From Acidobacteriaceae bacterium (GTDB taxonomy: Bacteria > Acidobacteriota > Terriglobia > Bryobacterales > Bryobacteraceae): a DNA stretch of 48,663 nucleotides. This document shows positions 33,737 through 42,042 of the stretch, in pieces; position 1 is the stretch's first letter; each line of letters opens with the position of its first letter. Position numbers and translations under genes: made by a program. The DNA lies in contig JAFATG010000194.1 in the NCBI GenBank assembly GCA_019244055.1, positions 1 through 48,663 of the forward strand. Reading direction: 5' to 3'. The notes below the pieces were generated by a model that was given only the letters and a program-made list of their open reading frames with translations, did not search any database and was not told the DNA's origin.

Positions 33737-35053
33737 TCAGAATCTCGCAAATGCCGCTGCAACAACATCCATATCGCTGCGCTTGTTCATTTCCGTAGCG
33801 CAGAACAACATGCAATCCGCCAGCTCCGGATAGAAGCGGCCGAGCGGCAGGCCGCCAATGATTTTGCGATTGAGCAAGCTCGAATTGATCTGGTCTGGCG
33901 AACTCCCGTTCGTGCGAACAACAAACTCGTTGAAGAACGGTGCGTCAAATTTGAGCGGCAGCTTGCTTGCTAGGTAATGCGCCTTGGCCAGGTTCTGTTC
34001 GGCCAGTTCACGTAATCCTTCTTTCCCGTAAAGAGACATGAAAACAGTAGCCATCAACGCCAGCAATGCCTGATTCGTGCAAATGTTCGATGTCGCTTTT
34101 TCGCGCCGGATGTGCTGTTCGCGCGTAGCCAGTGTCAGGCAAAAGGCGCGGTTACCATTCGAGTCTGTTGTTTCTCCCGCAAGCCGTCCCGGTATTTGCC
34201 GGATGTACTGATTGCGCGTCGCGATGATGCCTGCGTATGGGCCGCCGTAGCTGGGCGAAATCGCGAAGCTCTGTAGCTCGCCTACAACGATATCGGCATC
34301 TCGGGGAGGTTCAATCAGTCCCAACGCCACCGCTTCGGTGAACGCAACTATCAGCAGCGCGCCCTTGCTGCGAACGAGCGAAGATATTTCGGGAACGTGC
34401 TCAAGGATCCCAAAAAAGTTCGGTGTTTGAATAATCACAGCCGCTACTTGATCGTTCAGCTTGGTTCGCAAGTCGTCGATATCCAACTGTCCGCTCTTCG
34501 CATACGCCAACTCTTCAACTGGGAAGCCCTGATGCTGCGTGTACGTTTTGAGCACTTCACGGTATTCGGGATGAACGGTTCGAGCGATCAGGATTTTGTC
34601 GCGGCCCGTGATGCGCACCGCCATCATCGCCGCTTCCGGAACCGCCGATGAGCCGTCGTACATGGATGCGTTGGCCACCTCCATGCCGGTTAATTGGCAG
34701 ATCATCGTCTGGAACTCGAAAATGCTGGTCAGCGTGCCTTGTGAAATCTCCGCCTGATATGGCGTGTAAGAAGTCAGGAACTCGCCGCGCGAGACCACGG
34801 TATCTACCAAGACCGGACGGAAGTGGTTGTAAACGCCGGCCCCAAGAAAGCTTGCGTATCCATCTCCATTAGCGGCGCCCAGTTGCTTAAAGTGCTCGAT
34901 GATCTCGTATTCGCTCTTACCGTGGGGGATATCGAGCGGCGTCTTTAAACGCACGTCCGCCGGGAGATAGGAGACCAGATCTTCTTTCGATTCCAACCCG
35001 GTCGCCGCCAGCATCTCGCGGCGTTCGCTGTCTGATTTGGGTAAATAGCGCAA
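33737..35053 (-). CDS. gcvPA: Glycine dehydrogenase (decarboxylating) subunit 1
   Basis: The alpha half of the split P-protein, 438 residues, starting MRYLPKSDSERREMLAATGL. It forms the heterotetramer with GcvPB. Typical blocks are FLGAGVYNHFRPVLVDTVVS, FLTSYTPYQAEISQGTLTSI, QTMICQLTGMEVANASMYDG and GPYAGIIATRNQYIRQIPGR. It lies 36 bases after gcvH and 9 bases before gcvPB, in the same direction. The length and order match the split type found in Gram-positives, archaea and many Acidobacteria, not the single-chain E. coli GcvP. Confidence 0.96.
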   Translation of the reverse strand: MRYLPKSDSERREMLAATGLESKEDLVSYLPADVRLKTPLDIPHGKSEYEIIEHFKQLGAANGDGYASFLGAGVYNHFRPVLVDTVVSRGEFLTSYTPYQAEISQGTLTSIFEFQTMICQLTGMEVANASMYDGSSAVPEAAMMAVRITGRDKILIARTVHPEYREVLKTYTQHQGFPVEELAYAKSGQLDIDDLRTKLNDQVAAVIIQTPNFFGILEHVPEISSLVRSKGALLIVAFTEAVALGLIEPPRDADIVVGELQSFAISPSYGGPYAGIIATRNQYIRQIPGRLAGETTDSNGNRAFCLTLATREQHIRREKATSNICTNQALLALMATVFMSLYGKEGLRELAEQNLAKAHYLASKLPLKFDAPFFNEFVVRTNGSSPDQINSSLLNRKIIGGLPLGRFYPELADCMLFCATEMNKRSDMDVVAAAFARF

Positions 35054-35089
35054 CTATGAGTTTAAACTGCTGGCCGTAAACGGAGTGCC

Positions 35090-35473
35090 TTACTCCGCCC
35101 CTATGTACTTTTGGTAATCGGCGGCGGACAGCAGATCGTTCGCCTCGCTAGGCGACGCCAGTTTAACTTTGATTAGCCAGGCTTCGCCATGAGGATCTTC
35201 GTTCAGCTTTTCCGGGTGTTTTGAAAGAAGAGGATTAGGTTCGACGACTTCACCGGATACCGGAGCATAGATATCCGATACTGCCTTTACCGATTCCACG
35301 GAGCCGAATGTATGCCCTTTGGTTACTTTGCTTCCGCTCTTCGGTAGATCGACAAACACGATATCGCCAAGCTCATGCTGTGCATGATCCGTAATCCCGA
35401 TCGTTGCGTGATCTCCGTCTACGTGCACCCATTCGTGCTCTTTCGTGTATCGATATGCCTCTGGATAACTCAT
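35090..35473 (-). CDS. gcvH: Glycine cleavage system H protein
   Basis: The 127-residue lipoyl carrier that shuttles the aminomethyl group between the P, T and L proteins. The lipoylated lysine lies in GSVESVKAVSDIYAPVSGEV. The start is YRYTKEHEWVHVDGDHATIG after a short leader. The ATG at 35473 overlaps the gcvT stop by 4 bases (ATGA), so the two are coupled. The lipoamide dehydrogenase (L protein) and lipoate ligases are not in this window. Confidence 0.96.
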   Translation of the reverse strand: MSYPEAYRYTKEHEWVHVDGDHATIGITDHAQHELGDIVFVDLPKSGSKVTKGHTFGSVESVKAVSDIYAPVSGEVVEPNPLLSKHPEKLNEDPHGEAWLIKVKLASPSEANDLLSAADYQKYIGAE

Positions 35474-36573
35474 GCCTTTGCTCTCTTATAGAACGGAGTC
35501 GGAACGGTAACAGCACTTACGGGCGCCTTGCGGATCACAATTTGCAGATTAACGCCGGGATTAGCGCAGTCCGCAGGTAGGTAACATAGGCCAATATTCT
35601 TATTCAGCGTAGGAGAAGGGCCGCCACTTGTAACCCATCCCGCCGGCTTCCCTTCAATCCAAACTTCGTAGCCGTCGCGGCCAATTCCGCGCTCCGTCAT
35701 TTCGAAGCCCGCCAGTTTGCGTGTAATCGCTTGCTGAAGCTCCCTCAATGCGGGCCGGCCGACGAACTCGCCCTTGTCCATCTTCACGATCCAGCCAAGG
35801 TCCGCCTCGAACGGATTTGTGGAAGCAGTCAGTTCATGACCATACAGGGCCATCTTGGCCTCCAGCCGCAATGTATTTCGCGCGCCCAGGCCGCAGGCCT
35901 TGATTCCGAATTCGCTGCCTGCGTGCATGATTTCTCCCCACACGCGTTGCGCTTCGCCCGGTGAGATATAGACTTCGAATCCGTCTTCGCCGGTATATCC
36001 CGTGCGTGCGATGCGCGCGGGAGTGCCAGCCACCGTGCCGTCCGTGAACCAGTAGTATTTGATGCCGTTCAGGTCAGTGCTGGTGAGTTTCTGGAGAGTC
36101 GGTACTGCTCGTGGACCTTGAATGGCAAGCTGGGCGTAGCGGTCGCTGGCGAAATCAACGTTGGCATTGAACTCGTTGTGCTGGCGGATGTGCTCGAAGT
36201 CCTTCTCTTGATTCGAGGCATTCACACAGAGAAAGAAAGAATGTTCGGCGACTTTGTGCACCAGGATGTCGTCCACGAATCCGCCGTGATCGTACAGCAG
36301 AGCAGAATAATGGGCCTGCCCGATCTTGAGCTTCGCCGCATTATTGGTGGAAACGTAATCGACCAGCTTGGCCGCTTCGGGTCCGTGAATCTCGATTTCG
36401 CCCATGTGGCTGACATCGAAAAGCCCGACAGCGTTACGAACGGCGTTATGCTCCTCGATGATGCTCGAGTATTGCACCGGCATTTCCCAGCCGCCGAAAT
36501 CTACCATCTTGGCTTTCGATGCGGTGTGAACGTCGAAGAGCGGTGTTCTCTTCAGACCGGTAGCGGGACTCAT
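35470..36573 (-). CDS. gcvT: Glycine cleavage system T protein (aminomethyltransferase)
   Basis: A 367-residue tetrahydrofolate-dependent aminomethyltransferase. It begins with KRTPLFDVHTASKAKMVDFG and GWEMPVQYSSIIEEH, followed by VGLFDVSHMGEIEIHGPEAA, which holds the family's conserved acidic residue. ARTGYTGEDGFEVYISPGEA is the later signature. It releases ammonia and forms methylene-THF from the aminomethyl group on GcvH. As first gene of the operon it starts 53 bases after the NtrC-type regulator gene ends. No glycine riboswitch fits into that gap, so control of the operon is probably not by riboswitch. Confidence 0.96.
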   Translation of the reverse strand: MSPATGLKRTPLFDVHTASKAKMVDFGGWEMPVQYSSIIEEHNAVRNAVGLFDVSHMGEIEIHGPEAAKLVDYVSTNNAAKLKIGQAHYSALLYDHGGFVDDILVHKVAEHSFFLCVNASNQEKDFEHIRQHNEFNANVDFASDRYAQLAIQGPRAVPTLQKLTSTDLNGIKYYWFTDGTVAGTPARIARTGYTGEDGFEVYISPGEAQRVWGEIMHAGSEFGIKACGLGARNTLRLEAKMALYGHELTASTNPFEADLGWIVKMDKGEFVGRPALRELQQAITRKLAGFEMTERGIGRDGYEVWIEGKPAGWVTSGGPSPTLNKNIGLCYLPADCANPGVNLQIVIRKAPVSAVTVPTPFYKRAKA

Positions 36574-36626
36574 TGGGCGCGCGCGAAAACCTCAGCGTAA
36601 CACGCGAACGGGCGCTCGCAGCCCGC

Positions 36627-38099
36627 TCAGGCCGTAGCTTCAGCAGTATCGGATGAGCCGTATTCTTTCAGTTTGTTGAACAGCGTTTTCAAGCTGATAC
36701 CAAGAATCTCGGCAGCTCGCGTCTTGTTGTTTTTCGTGTGCTGCAGCGTCAGTTGGATCAGCGCCTTCTCGGCTTCCGCAACCGTCGTTCCGACCGGCAG
36801 GCGCACGTTCTCGGGCTCGAAAACCTGTGCTGGAGGTCTCGATCCAACTGACACTCCGAAATCGTATGGCAAGTGTGCCATCTGAATCGGTCCCTCGCCC
36901 GCCATAATCACAGCCCGCTCCAGCACGTTGCGCAATTCACGAACATTGCCCGGCCAATTATATTTACGGAACGCCTCCATAACCTCTGGCGTGACCGAAG
37001 TGACCTTGCAGGAGTGTTTACGGTTGAGGTTATTCAGCAGGGTCTCTGTCAGTATCGGCAGATCGTCCAGCCGTTGCCGGAGTGGCGCCAGTTGAATCTG
37101 AAAAACATTCAGGCGGTAGAAAAGATCTTCGCGCAGGTCTCCTTTTTTCAAGGCATCATCCAGAGTGCGATTTGTGGCCGCAATGACCCGAACATCGATG
37201 GAAATCTCACTCTTGCCACCCAGCCGGCGTAAACGCGAATCTTCTAAAACGCGAAGCAGCTTGGCCTGGGTGCCCGATGGCATCTCGGCGAGCTCGTCCA
37301 AGAGAAGCGTTCCGTGTTGGGCGAGCTCAAAGCACCCGGCACGCCGTTCCAGAGCGCCCGTAAAAGCTCCTTTTTCGTAACCGAACAGCTCGCTCTCCAT
37401 CAGCGTCTCCGGCATTGCCGCACAATTGATTGCGACGAACGGCGCCGTTTTGCGCGGACTGAGTTGATGGATAGCCCGGGCCACCAATTCTTTGCCCGTG
37501 CCGCTCTCACCCACCACCAGTACGGCCGCCTTACTCGGCGCGACCTGCTGGATGATCGTAAACACCTGCTGCATCTGGCGCGAAGTGCCCACCATGTCGA
37601 CCAGAACGCCCGAATACGACAGTTGCCTGTGCAGCCGCTCTGCTTCCTCTGCCAGCGAGCTCTGCTGGGCCGCCCGTTCCAGCAGAACCCGCAGCGCTGC
37701 CGGTTGGATCGGCTTTTCCATGAACCAAAACGCTCCGAGATCGTGGATCGTCTCGATAGCAGTTTCGATATTCCCGAACGCTGTAAGGACAATCGCGGGA
37801 GGCATATTGCCCTCCGCTCCCAGGCGCTTCATCAGTTCGAAACCATCCATGCGCGGCATCATCAAATCCGTGATGATCACGTTGGCCGAGAAGGTCTCCA
37901 GCTTCTCCAGAGCTTCCTGACCGTCTGGTGCGGTTTCAACATTGAAGCCCCAGCCGGATATCATGGCGGCTAATGGCGCGCGCTGTGACTCTTCATCGTC
38001 GACGACGAGCACATTGATACCCTGGCGGGTCGCTTGGTTGCCCACGGACACAGTGTAGCCGATTGAAGCAATTGTTCTTACGTCGGGTTTTTCGCGCAA
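36627..38099 (-). CDS. NtrC-family sigma-54-dependent response regulator
   Basis: An activator with three domains. The receiver domain (about 28-145) has VLVVDDEESQ and the phosphorylation site Asp78 in VIITDLMMPRMDG. The AAA+ domain has Walker A GESGTGKE, the sigma-54 contact loop GAFTGA and LLLDELAEMPSGTQAKLLRV. The C-terminal Fis-type helix-turn-helix includes NNKTRAAEILGISLKTLFNK. The reading frame opens at TTG 38099 (490 residues); GTG codons at 38051 or 38045 would give shorter proteins closer to the domain start and are equally possible. No histidine kinase gene is beside it, so it is an orphan regulator. Its targets are unknown; the gcv operon follows directly. Confidence 0.93.
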   Translation of the reverse strand: MREKPDVRTIASIGYTVSVGNQATRQGINVLVVDDEESQRAPLAAMISGWGFNVETAPDGQEALEKLETFSANVIITDLMMPRMDGFELMKRLGAEGNMPPAIVLTAFGNIETAIETIHDLGAFWFMEKPIQPAALRVLLERAAQQSSLAEEAERLHRQLSYSGVLVDMVGTSRQMQQVFTIIQQVAPSKAAVLVVGESGTGKELVARAIHQLSPRKTAPFVAINCAAMPETLMESELFGYEKGAFTGALERRAGCFELAQHGTLLLDELAEMPSGTQAKLLRVLEDSRLRRLGGKSEISIDVRVIAATNRTLDDALKKGDLREDLFYRLNVFQIQLAPLRQRLDDLPILTETLLNNLNRKHSCKVTSVTPEVMEAFRKYNWPGNVRELRNVLERAVIMAGEGPIQMAHLPYDFGVSVGSRPPAQVFEPENVRLPVGTTVAEAEKALIQLTLQHTKNNKTRAAEILGISLKTLFNKLKEYGSSDTAEATA

Positions 38100-38128
38100 G
38101 TATTAGTACTTATTGAAGGATTAAAGGC

Positions 38129-38275
38129 ACGGAACCCGAAATCCCACCCTCGCGAAGCCTAGAGGAACCGCCCCCGTTCCTGACTAGCTGGAAGCGCATT
38201 TATGCCATTGTCATTCTTTACCTGATCGCTCTGATCGCCTTGCTCTATGCGACGACGCGATACTTCAGCTACTGA
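38129..38275 (+). CDS. Small single-span membrane protein with ACG in start position
   Basis: A frame of 48 codons reads (M)EPEIPPSRSLEEPPPFLTSW followed by KRIYAIVILYLIALIALLYA and a short TTRYFSY tail. The Pro/Glu-rich N-terminus, the 'PPFLxSWxRIY' turn and one transmembrane helix match a small membrane protein seen widely in Acidobacteria and other phyla. No ATG, GTG or TTG exists in frame after the upstream TGA. The codon where ATG is expected is ACG (38129), preceded by AAGGA at 8 bases distance. Either ACG is used as a rare start or a point mutation has damaged the gene. It is divergent from the regulator gene and 39 bases before cutC. Function unknown. Confidence 0.6.
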   Translation, partial: TEPEIPPSRSLEEPPPFLTSWKRIYAIVILYLIALIALLYATTRYFSY

Positions 38276-38314
38276 ACACGCGGTCACTGCACGTTAGAAT
38301 GCTTCCGGTAGGCT

Positions 38315-38995
38315 GTGGGTCGAATCCTCGAAGTGATTGTCACATCCGCGGAGGAAGCGCGCGAAGCTGAGGCCGGCGGCGCGGACCGGCTGGAGCTTGT
38401 CCGCGATCTCGCCTCTGGGGGACTCACGCCACCCGTCGGCGTCGTTCAAGAGGTGCTCGAATCGGTCCGAATACCCGTCAGGGTCATGATCCGCGAAGAG
38501 CCTTCGATGCTGGCCGGACCGCCTTCGGACGTTCGTAAACTTCGTAGTTCTGCTGCCGAACTGAGCCGCTTAGGGATTGATGGGGTCGTCCTCGGATTTA
38601 TCATTGGCGGACGAGTCGATCTCGAGGCCACTCGGTACATCCTCGAAGCCGTAGACGTCCCCGCGACATTTCACCGCGCTTTCGATGAAATATCCGATGC
38701 CGCACAAGCAATCGAAGATCTCAAAGAGGTGCCACGAATCGATCGAATCCTGACCAGCGGAGGGCCAGGTAGCTGGCTCGAGCGTCGAGCACGGCTGCTA
38801 CGCTGGGCCGAGCAGTCGCGGCCCAAAATCGAAATCCTGGTTGCTGCCGGACTTTGTCCCGACGTGCTGGCGGAATTACCGCGCGATACCCTTGAATTCG
38901 AATTTCATGTCGGACGCGCCGCACGAAATCCGCACCAGGTCTGGGGCAAGGTCGATAGCCAATACGTGGCTTCGCTCAAGAACGGACATCGATGA
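38315..38995 (+). CDS. cutC: Copper homeostasis protein CutC
   Basis: A 226-residue TIM-barrel protein of the CutC family. GTG at 38315 (MGRILEVIVTSAEEAREAEA) is the start. Key blocks are GGADRLELVRDLASGGLTPP, IPVRVMIREEP, GIDGVVLGFI, VPATFHRAFDEISDAAQAIE and RILTSGGPGSWLE. The role in copper handling is taken from E. coli and is not well understood; recent work treats the family as possible hydrolases. The stop overlaps the ATG of the symporter gene by 4 bases (ATGA), so the two form an operon. Confidence 0.9.
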   Translation: MGRILEVIVTSAEEAREAEAGGADRLELVRDLASGGLTPPVGVVQEVLESVRIPVRVMIREEPSMLAGPPSDVRKLRSSAAELSRLGIDGVVLGFIIGGRVDLEATRYILEAVDVPATFHRAFDEISDAAQAIEDLKEVPRIDRILTSGGPGSWLERRARLLRWAEQSRPKIEILVAAGLCPDVLAELPRDTLEFEFHVGRAARNPHQVWGKVDSQYVASLKNGHR

Positions 38996-40689
38996 GAGCC
39001 CTCGACTGGGTGGTCTTGTTCGCCTGGCTGGTTTCGCTTGTCTCCTACGGCCTGTATCGCGGACGCGGAAGCGACACCGTTAATAAGTACCTCCTCGCCG
39101 GGAAGAGCATGCCCTGGTACGCCATGGGCCTCTCGATCCTTGCTACGCAGGCGAGCGCTATCACATTCATCTCCACTACCGGACAGGGCTATGTCGACGG
39201 AATGCGATTTGTGCAGTTCTATTTCGGCTTGCCTTTGGCGATGGTGATCCTTTCGGCTACCGCCGTCCCGATTTTTCATCGGGCCAAGGTTTACACGGCC
39301 TATGAATATCTGGAGTACCGGTTCGATGCCAAGACACGCGCCATTGTGAGTCTGGTGTTCCTCATTCAGCGCGGATTGGCGGCGGGCATCGGTCTGTACG
39401 CTCCTGCGGTCGCCCTCGCCGATGTTCTCGGCTGGTCCGATCGGCTCATCACCGTCGTGATTGGGGCGCTCGTTGTTTTGTATACAGCGACCGGCGGCAT
39501 CAAGGCGCTCACGTGGGCGGACGTGCAGCAGATGACCATGATCTTCACTGCGCTCATCATCAGCGTGATACTCATGATTCACGCTTTGCCCCCTTCGATC
39601 TCCTTTGTCGACGCCCTTCATCTAGCTGGCGCAGCGGGGCGATTAAGAATCGTGGATCTGCATCTGAATTGGAGCGACCGGTACAACTTGTGGAGCGGAC
39701 TGATTGGAGGTGGATTCCTGGCGCTGGCGTATTTTGGTTGCGATCAAAGCCAGGTGCAGCGATACTTGACCGGCAAATCGATCGGGCAGAGTCGCCTGAG
39801 CCTGCTGTTCAACGCGACGGTAAAAATCCCGATGCAATTATTCATTCTCTTCATCGGCGCGATCGTTTTCGTTCTCTCACTCTTTGTTCACACACCGATG
39901 ATCTTTCAGCCCCTTGAAGCCGCTCGCGTGTCGAAAACAGCGGAGTGGGCGCCCACCGAAGCCAATTACCAGCGGGCATTTGAACGTCGTCGGGAAGCAG
40001 CTTTTCAGTTCGCGAATGCTTCTCGATCCCCTGGAGCGAATCGTGGTCCCGCTTTAAGAGAATTTCGGGATGCGCAGAACGACTTCACACTGAGCCGCCA
40101 CCGCGCTTTGAGATTGGTTGAGCGGTTACATGGCCGTAGTAGATACGACGATACAAACTACGTCTTTCTGACGTTCGTGAAGACCTTCTTGCCGGTGGGA
40201 TTGGTCGGTCTGGTCATCGGCGTTATTTTCTCGGCTTCAATGGGCTCCACTTCCGGCGAAATTAATTCCCTGGCCACTGTCTCCGTCGTGGACATTTACC
40301 GCCGCTATTTCGTTCGTAACCGGAACGACCGTCATTACCTGATGGCCTCGCGTTGCTTTACCGTGTTCTGGGGAGCATACGCGGTTGCGTTCGCCGCTAT
40401 TGGCTCCCGCGGATTCGGCGCGTTGATCGAACGTGTAAACATTGTCGGATCGTTGTTTTATGGAGGAATGCTCGGCGTGTTTGTTCTCGCGTTCCTCTTC
40501 CGGCACGTCGGTGGAACTGCTGCGTTTTGGGGAGTGATTGCCGGTGAAGCGGCAATATTCGCTGCTGCTGGCTTCACCACCATTTCGTTCCTGTGGTACA
40601 ACGTGATCGGCTGTCTGGTGGTAGTCACCACAGCTCTGCTGATCTCGACAACGCAGCGGAAGCCGAGCAAAGTGCTGGTTGCAGGCTAA
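38992..40689 (+). CDS. Sodium:solute symporter family transporter
   Basis: A 565-residue transporter of the SSS family with about 13-14 membrane helices. Typical segments are YLLAGKSMPWYAMGLSILAT followed by ASAITFISTTGQGY, and GGIKALTWADVQQMTMIF. Between about residues 300 and 385 a hydrophilic insert of roughly 85 residues (for example AEWAPTEANYQRAFERRREA) interrupts the helices before the segment with FLPVGLVGLVIGVIFSASMG. It would use the sodium gradient to import a small solute, possibly a sugar or amino acid derivative. Coupled to cutC by a 4-base overlap. The stop overlaps the convergent glgC stop by 4 bases. Confidence 0.9.
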   Translation: MRALDWVVLFAWLVSLVSYGLYRGRGSDTVNKYLLAGKSMPWYAMGLSILATQASAITFISTTGQGYVDGMRFVQFYFGLPLAMVILSATAVPIFHRAKVYTAYEYLEYRFDAKTRAIVSLVFLIQRGLAAGIGLYAPAVALADVLGWSDRLITVVIGALVVLYTATGGIKALTWADVQQMTMIFTALIISVILMIHALPPSISFVDALHLAGAAGRLRIVDLHLNWSDRYNLWSGLIGGGFLALAYFGCDQSQVQRYLTGKSIGQSRLSLLFNATVKIPMQLFILFIGAIVFVLSLFVHTPMIFQPLEAARVSKTAEWAPTEANYQRAFERRREAAFQFANASRSPGANRGPALREFRDAQNDFTLSRHRALRLVERLHGRSRYDDTNYVFLTFVKTFLPVGLVGLVIGVIFSASMGSTSGEINSLATVSVVDIYRRYFVRNRNDRHYLMASRCFTVFWGAYAVAFAAIGSRGFGALIERVNIVGSLFYGGMLGVFVLAFLFRHVGGTAAFWGVIAGEAAIFAAAGFTTISFLWYNVIGCLVVVTTALLISTTQRKPSKVLVAG

Positions 40690-41939
40690 ACCTGCAGAGT
40701 GGCGATATCCACAGTGGAGTGATGGCCTTCGATTACAACGATGCCGGTGTCAGTGACATAATACTTCTTCCGGTCTTCATCCGAGTTGTAGCCGACTTGG
40801 GTTCCCGGCTGAAGCTTGACGTTCTTGTCAAGGATCGCGCGCCGTACTTTCACATGCCTCCCGATATCGCAATTGTCGAAGATAACGGAATCTTCCACCA
40901 GTGCGCCGGTATGAATGCGCACTCCCCGGCCAATGACAGACCCTCGTACACTGCCGCCTGACACGATCGAGCTGCCGGCGATGATGGAGTCGATTGCCAT
41001 GCCGCGCCGGCCTGTTTCGTCGAACACGAATTTAGCGGGCGCATCAAAATAGCCCGCCGTACGCAGGGGCCATTGCCGGTTATACAAATTCAATTCAGGC
41101 GAAACAGCGCGCAGATCCATGCTGGCTTCATAGTAGGCATCGAGCGTTCCTACATCCCGCCAGTATTGTGGGCAGCCGATCGGGTCGCCCGGAATGACGT
41201 TCGTCTGAAAGTCGTATGCATACATATCGGTGCGGCCGATCAGACCCGGCAGAATGTCCTTCCCGAAATCGTGACTGCTATTTTCGTTTTCAACATCGGC
41301 ATACAACTCGCGAAGCAGGACATCGGTCGAGAAAACATAGTTCCCCATCGATGCATACACACGCGATGGATCTTCGGGCATTGTCGGGGCATCGGACCTT
41401 TTCTCATGGAAGCCGATAATGCCACCCTCCGGCGTCGTCTCAATCACGCCGAATTCGGAGGCGAGTTCCCGCTGCACCGGAATCGCGGCGACGCAAGCGC
41501 CGGCTCGCTTATCGACGTGGTACTCGATCATCTGTCGGATGTTCATCCGATAGATATGGTCGGCGCCGAAGATCGCGACAACGTGAGGGTCGGCCTGCTC
41601 GATCAGATTAATGTTTTGATAGATCGCGTCGGCCGTTCCCCGATACCAATCCTCTTGCGCGGACCTCATCTGCGCGGGAACAGGAATGATGAAGTGATTC
41701 CTCAGCAGACCGCTCACTTCCCAACCTTCACGAAGGTGCTGAAGAAGGGACTGGCTTTTAAACTGCGTCAAAACGTATATCGAATAAATACCGGAGTTAA
41801 TCAGATTGCTGAGAACAAAATCGACAATGCGATAGCGTCCGCCGAAGGGCACCGCCGGTTTCGCTCGTTCCTTTGTCAGAGGATAAAGACGCGTTCCTTT
41901 ACCTCCGGCAAGCACAAATGCAAGGACACGAAGCTGCAT
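40686..41939 (-). CDS. glgC: Glucose-1-phosphate adenylyltransferase
   Basis: Makes ADP-glucose for glycogen synthesis. The 417-residue length is normal. The nucleotidyltransferase start is LAFVLAGGKGTRLYPLTKER. Later blocks are VAIFGADHIYRMNIRQMIEY and PEDPSRVYASMGNYVFSTD, and WRDVGTLDAYYEASMDL is the sugar-phosphate site. The C-terminal third is a left-handed beta-helix with the allosteric region. The family is regulated by glycolytic intermediates; nothing in this sequence tells which. The gene stands alone, without other glg genes here. treY at the other end of the window is also linked to glycogen metabolism. Confidence 0.96.
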   Translation of the reverse strand: MQLRVLAFVLAGGKGTRLYPLTKERAKPAVPFGGRYRIVDFVLSNLINSGIYSIYVLTQFKSQSLLQHLREGWEVSGLLRNHFIIPVPAQMRSAQEDWYRGTADAIYQNINLIEQADPHVVAIFGADHIYRMNIRQMIEYHVDKRAGACVAAIPVQRELASEFGVIETTPEGGIIGFHEKRSDAPTMPEDPSRVYASMGNYVFSTDVLLRELYADVENENSSHDFGKDILPGLIGRTDMYAYDFQTNVIPGDPIGCPQYWRDVGTLDAYYEASMDLRAVSPELNLYNRQWPLRTAGYFDAPAKFVFDETGRRGMAIDSIIAGSSIVSGGSVRGSVIGRGVRIHTGALVEDSVIFDNCDIGRHVKVRRAILDKNVKLQPGTQVGYNSDEDRKKYYVTDTGIVVIEGHHSTVDIATLQV

Positions 41940-42042
41940 TCGGAAGACCTCCGCACCGATTATTTTTCAGCTTTTTGAGTATATTCCGAACGCTAGACGT
42001 ATTTCCGCGCGATTTGCTTTCGGTGCGTTTTGCCGCTTGGCG

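Noticed and set aside
36574-36626. Glycine riboswitch before gcvT
   Set aside because: Only 53 bases lie between the genes, too short for either single or tandem aptamer.
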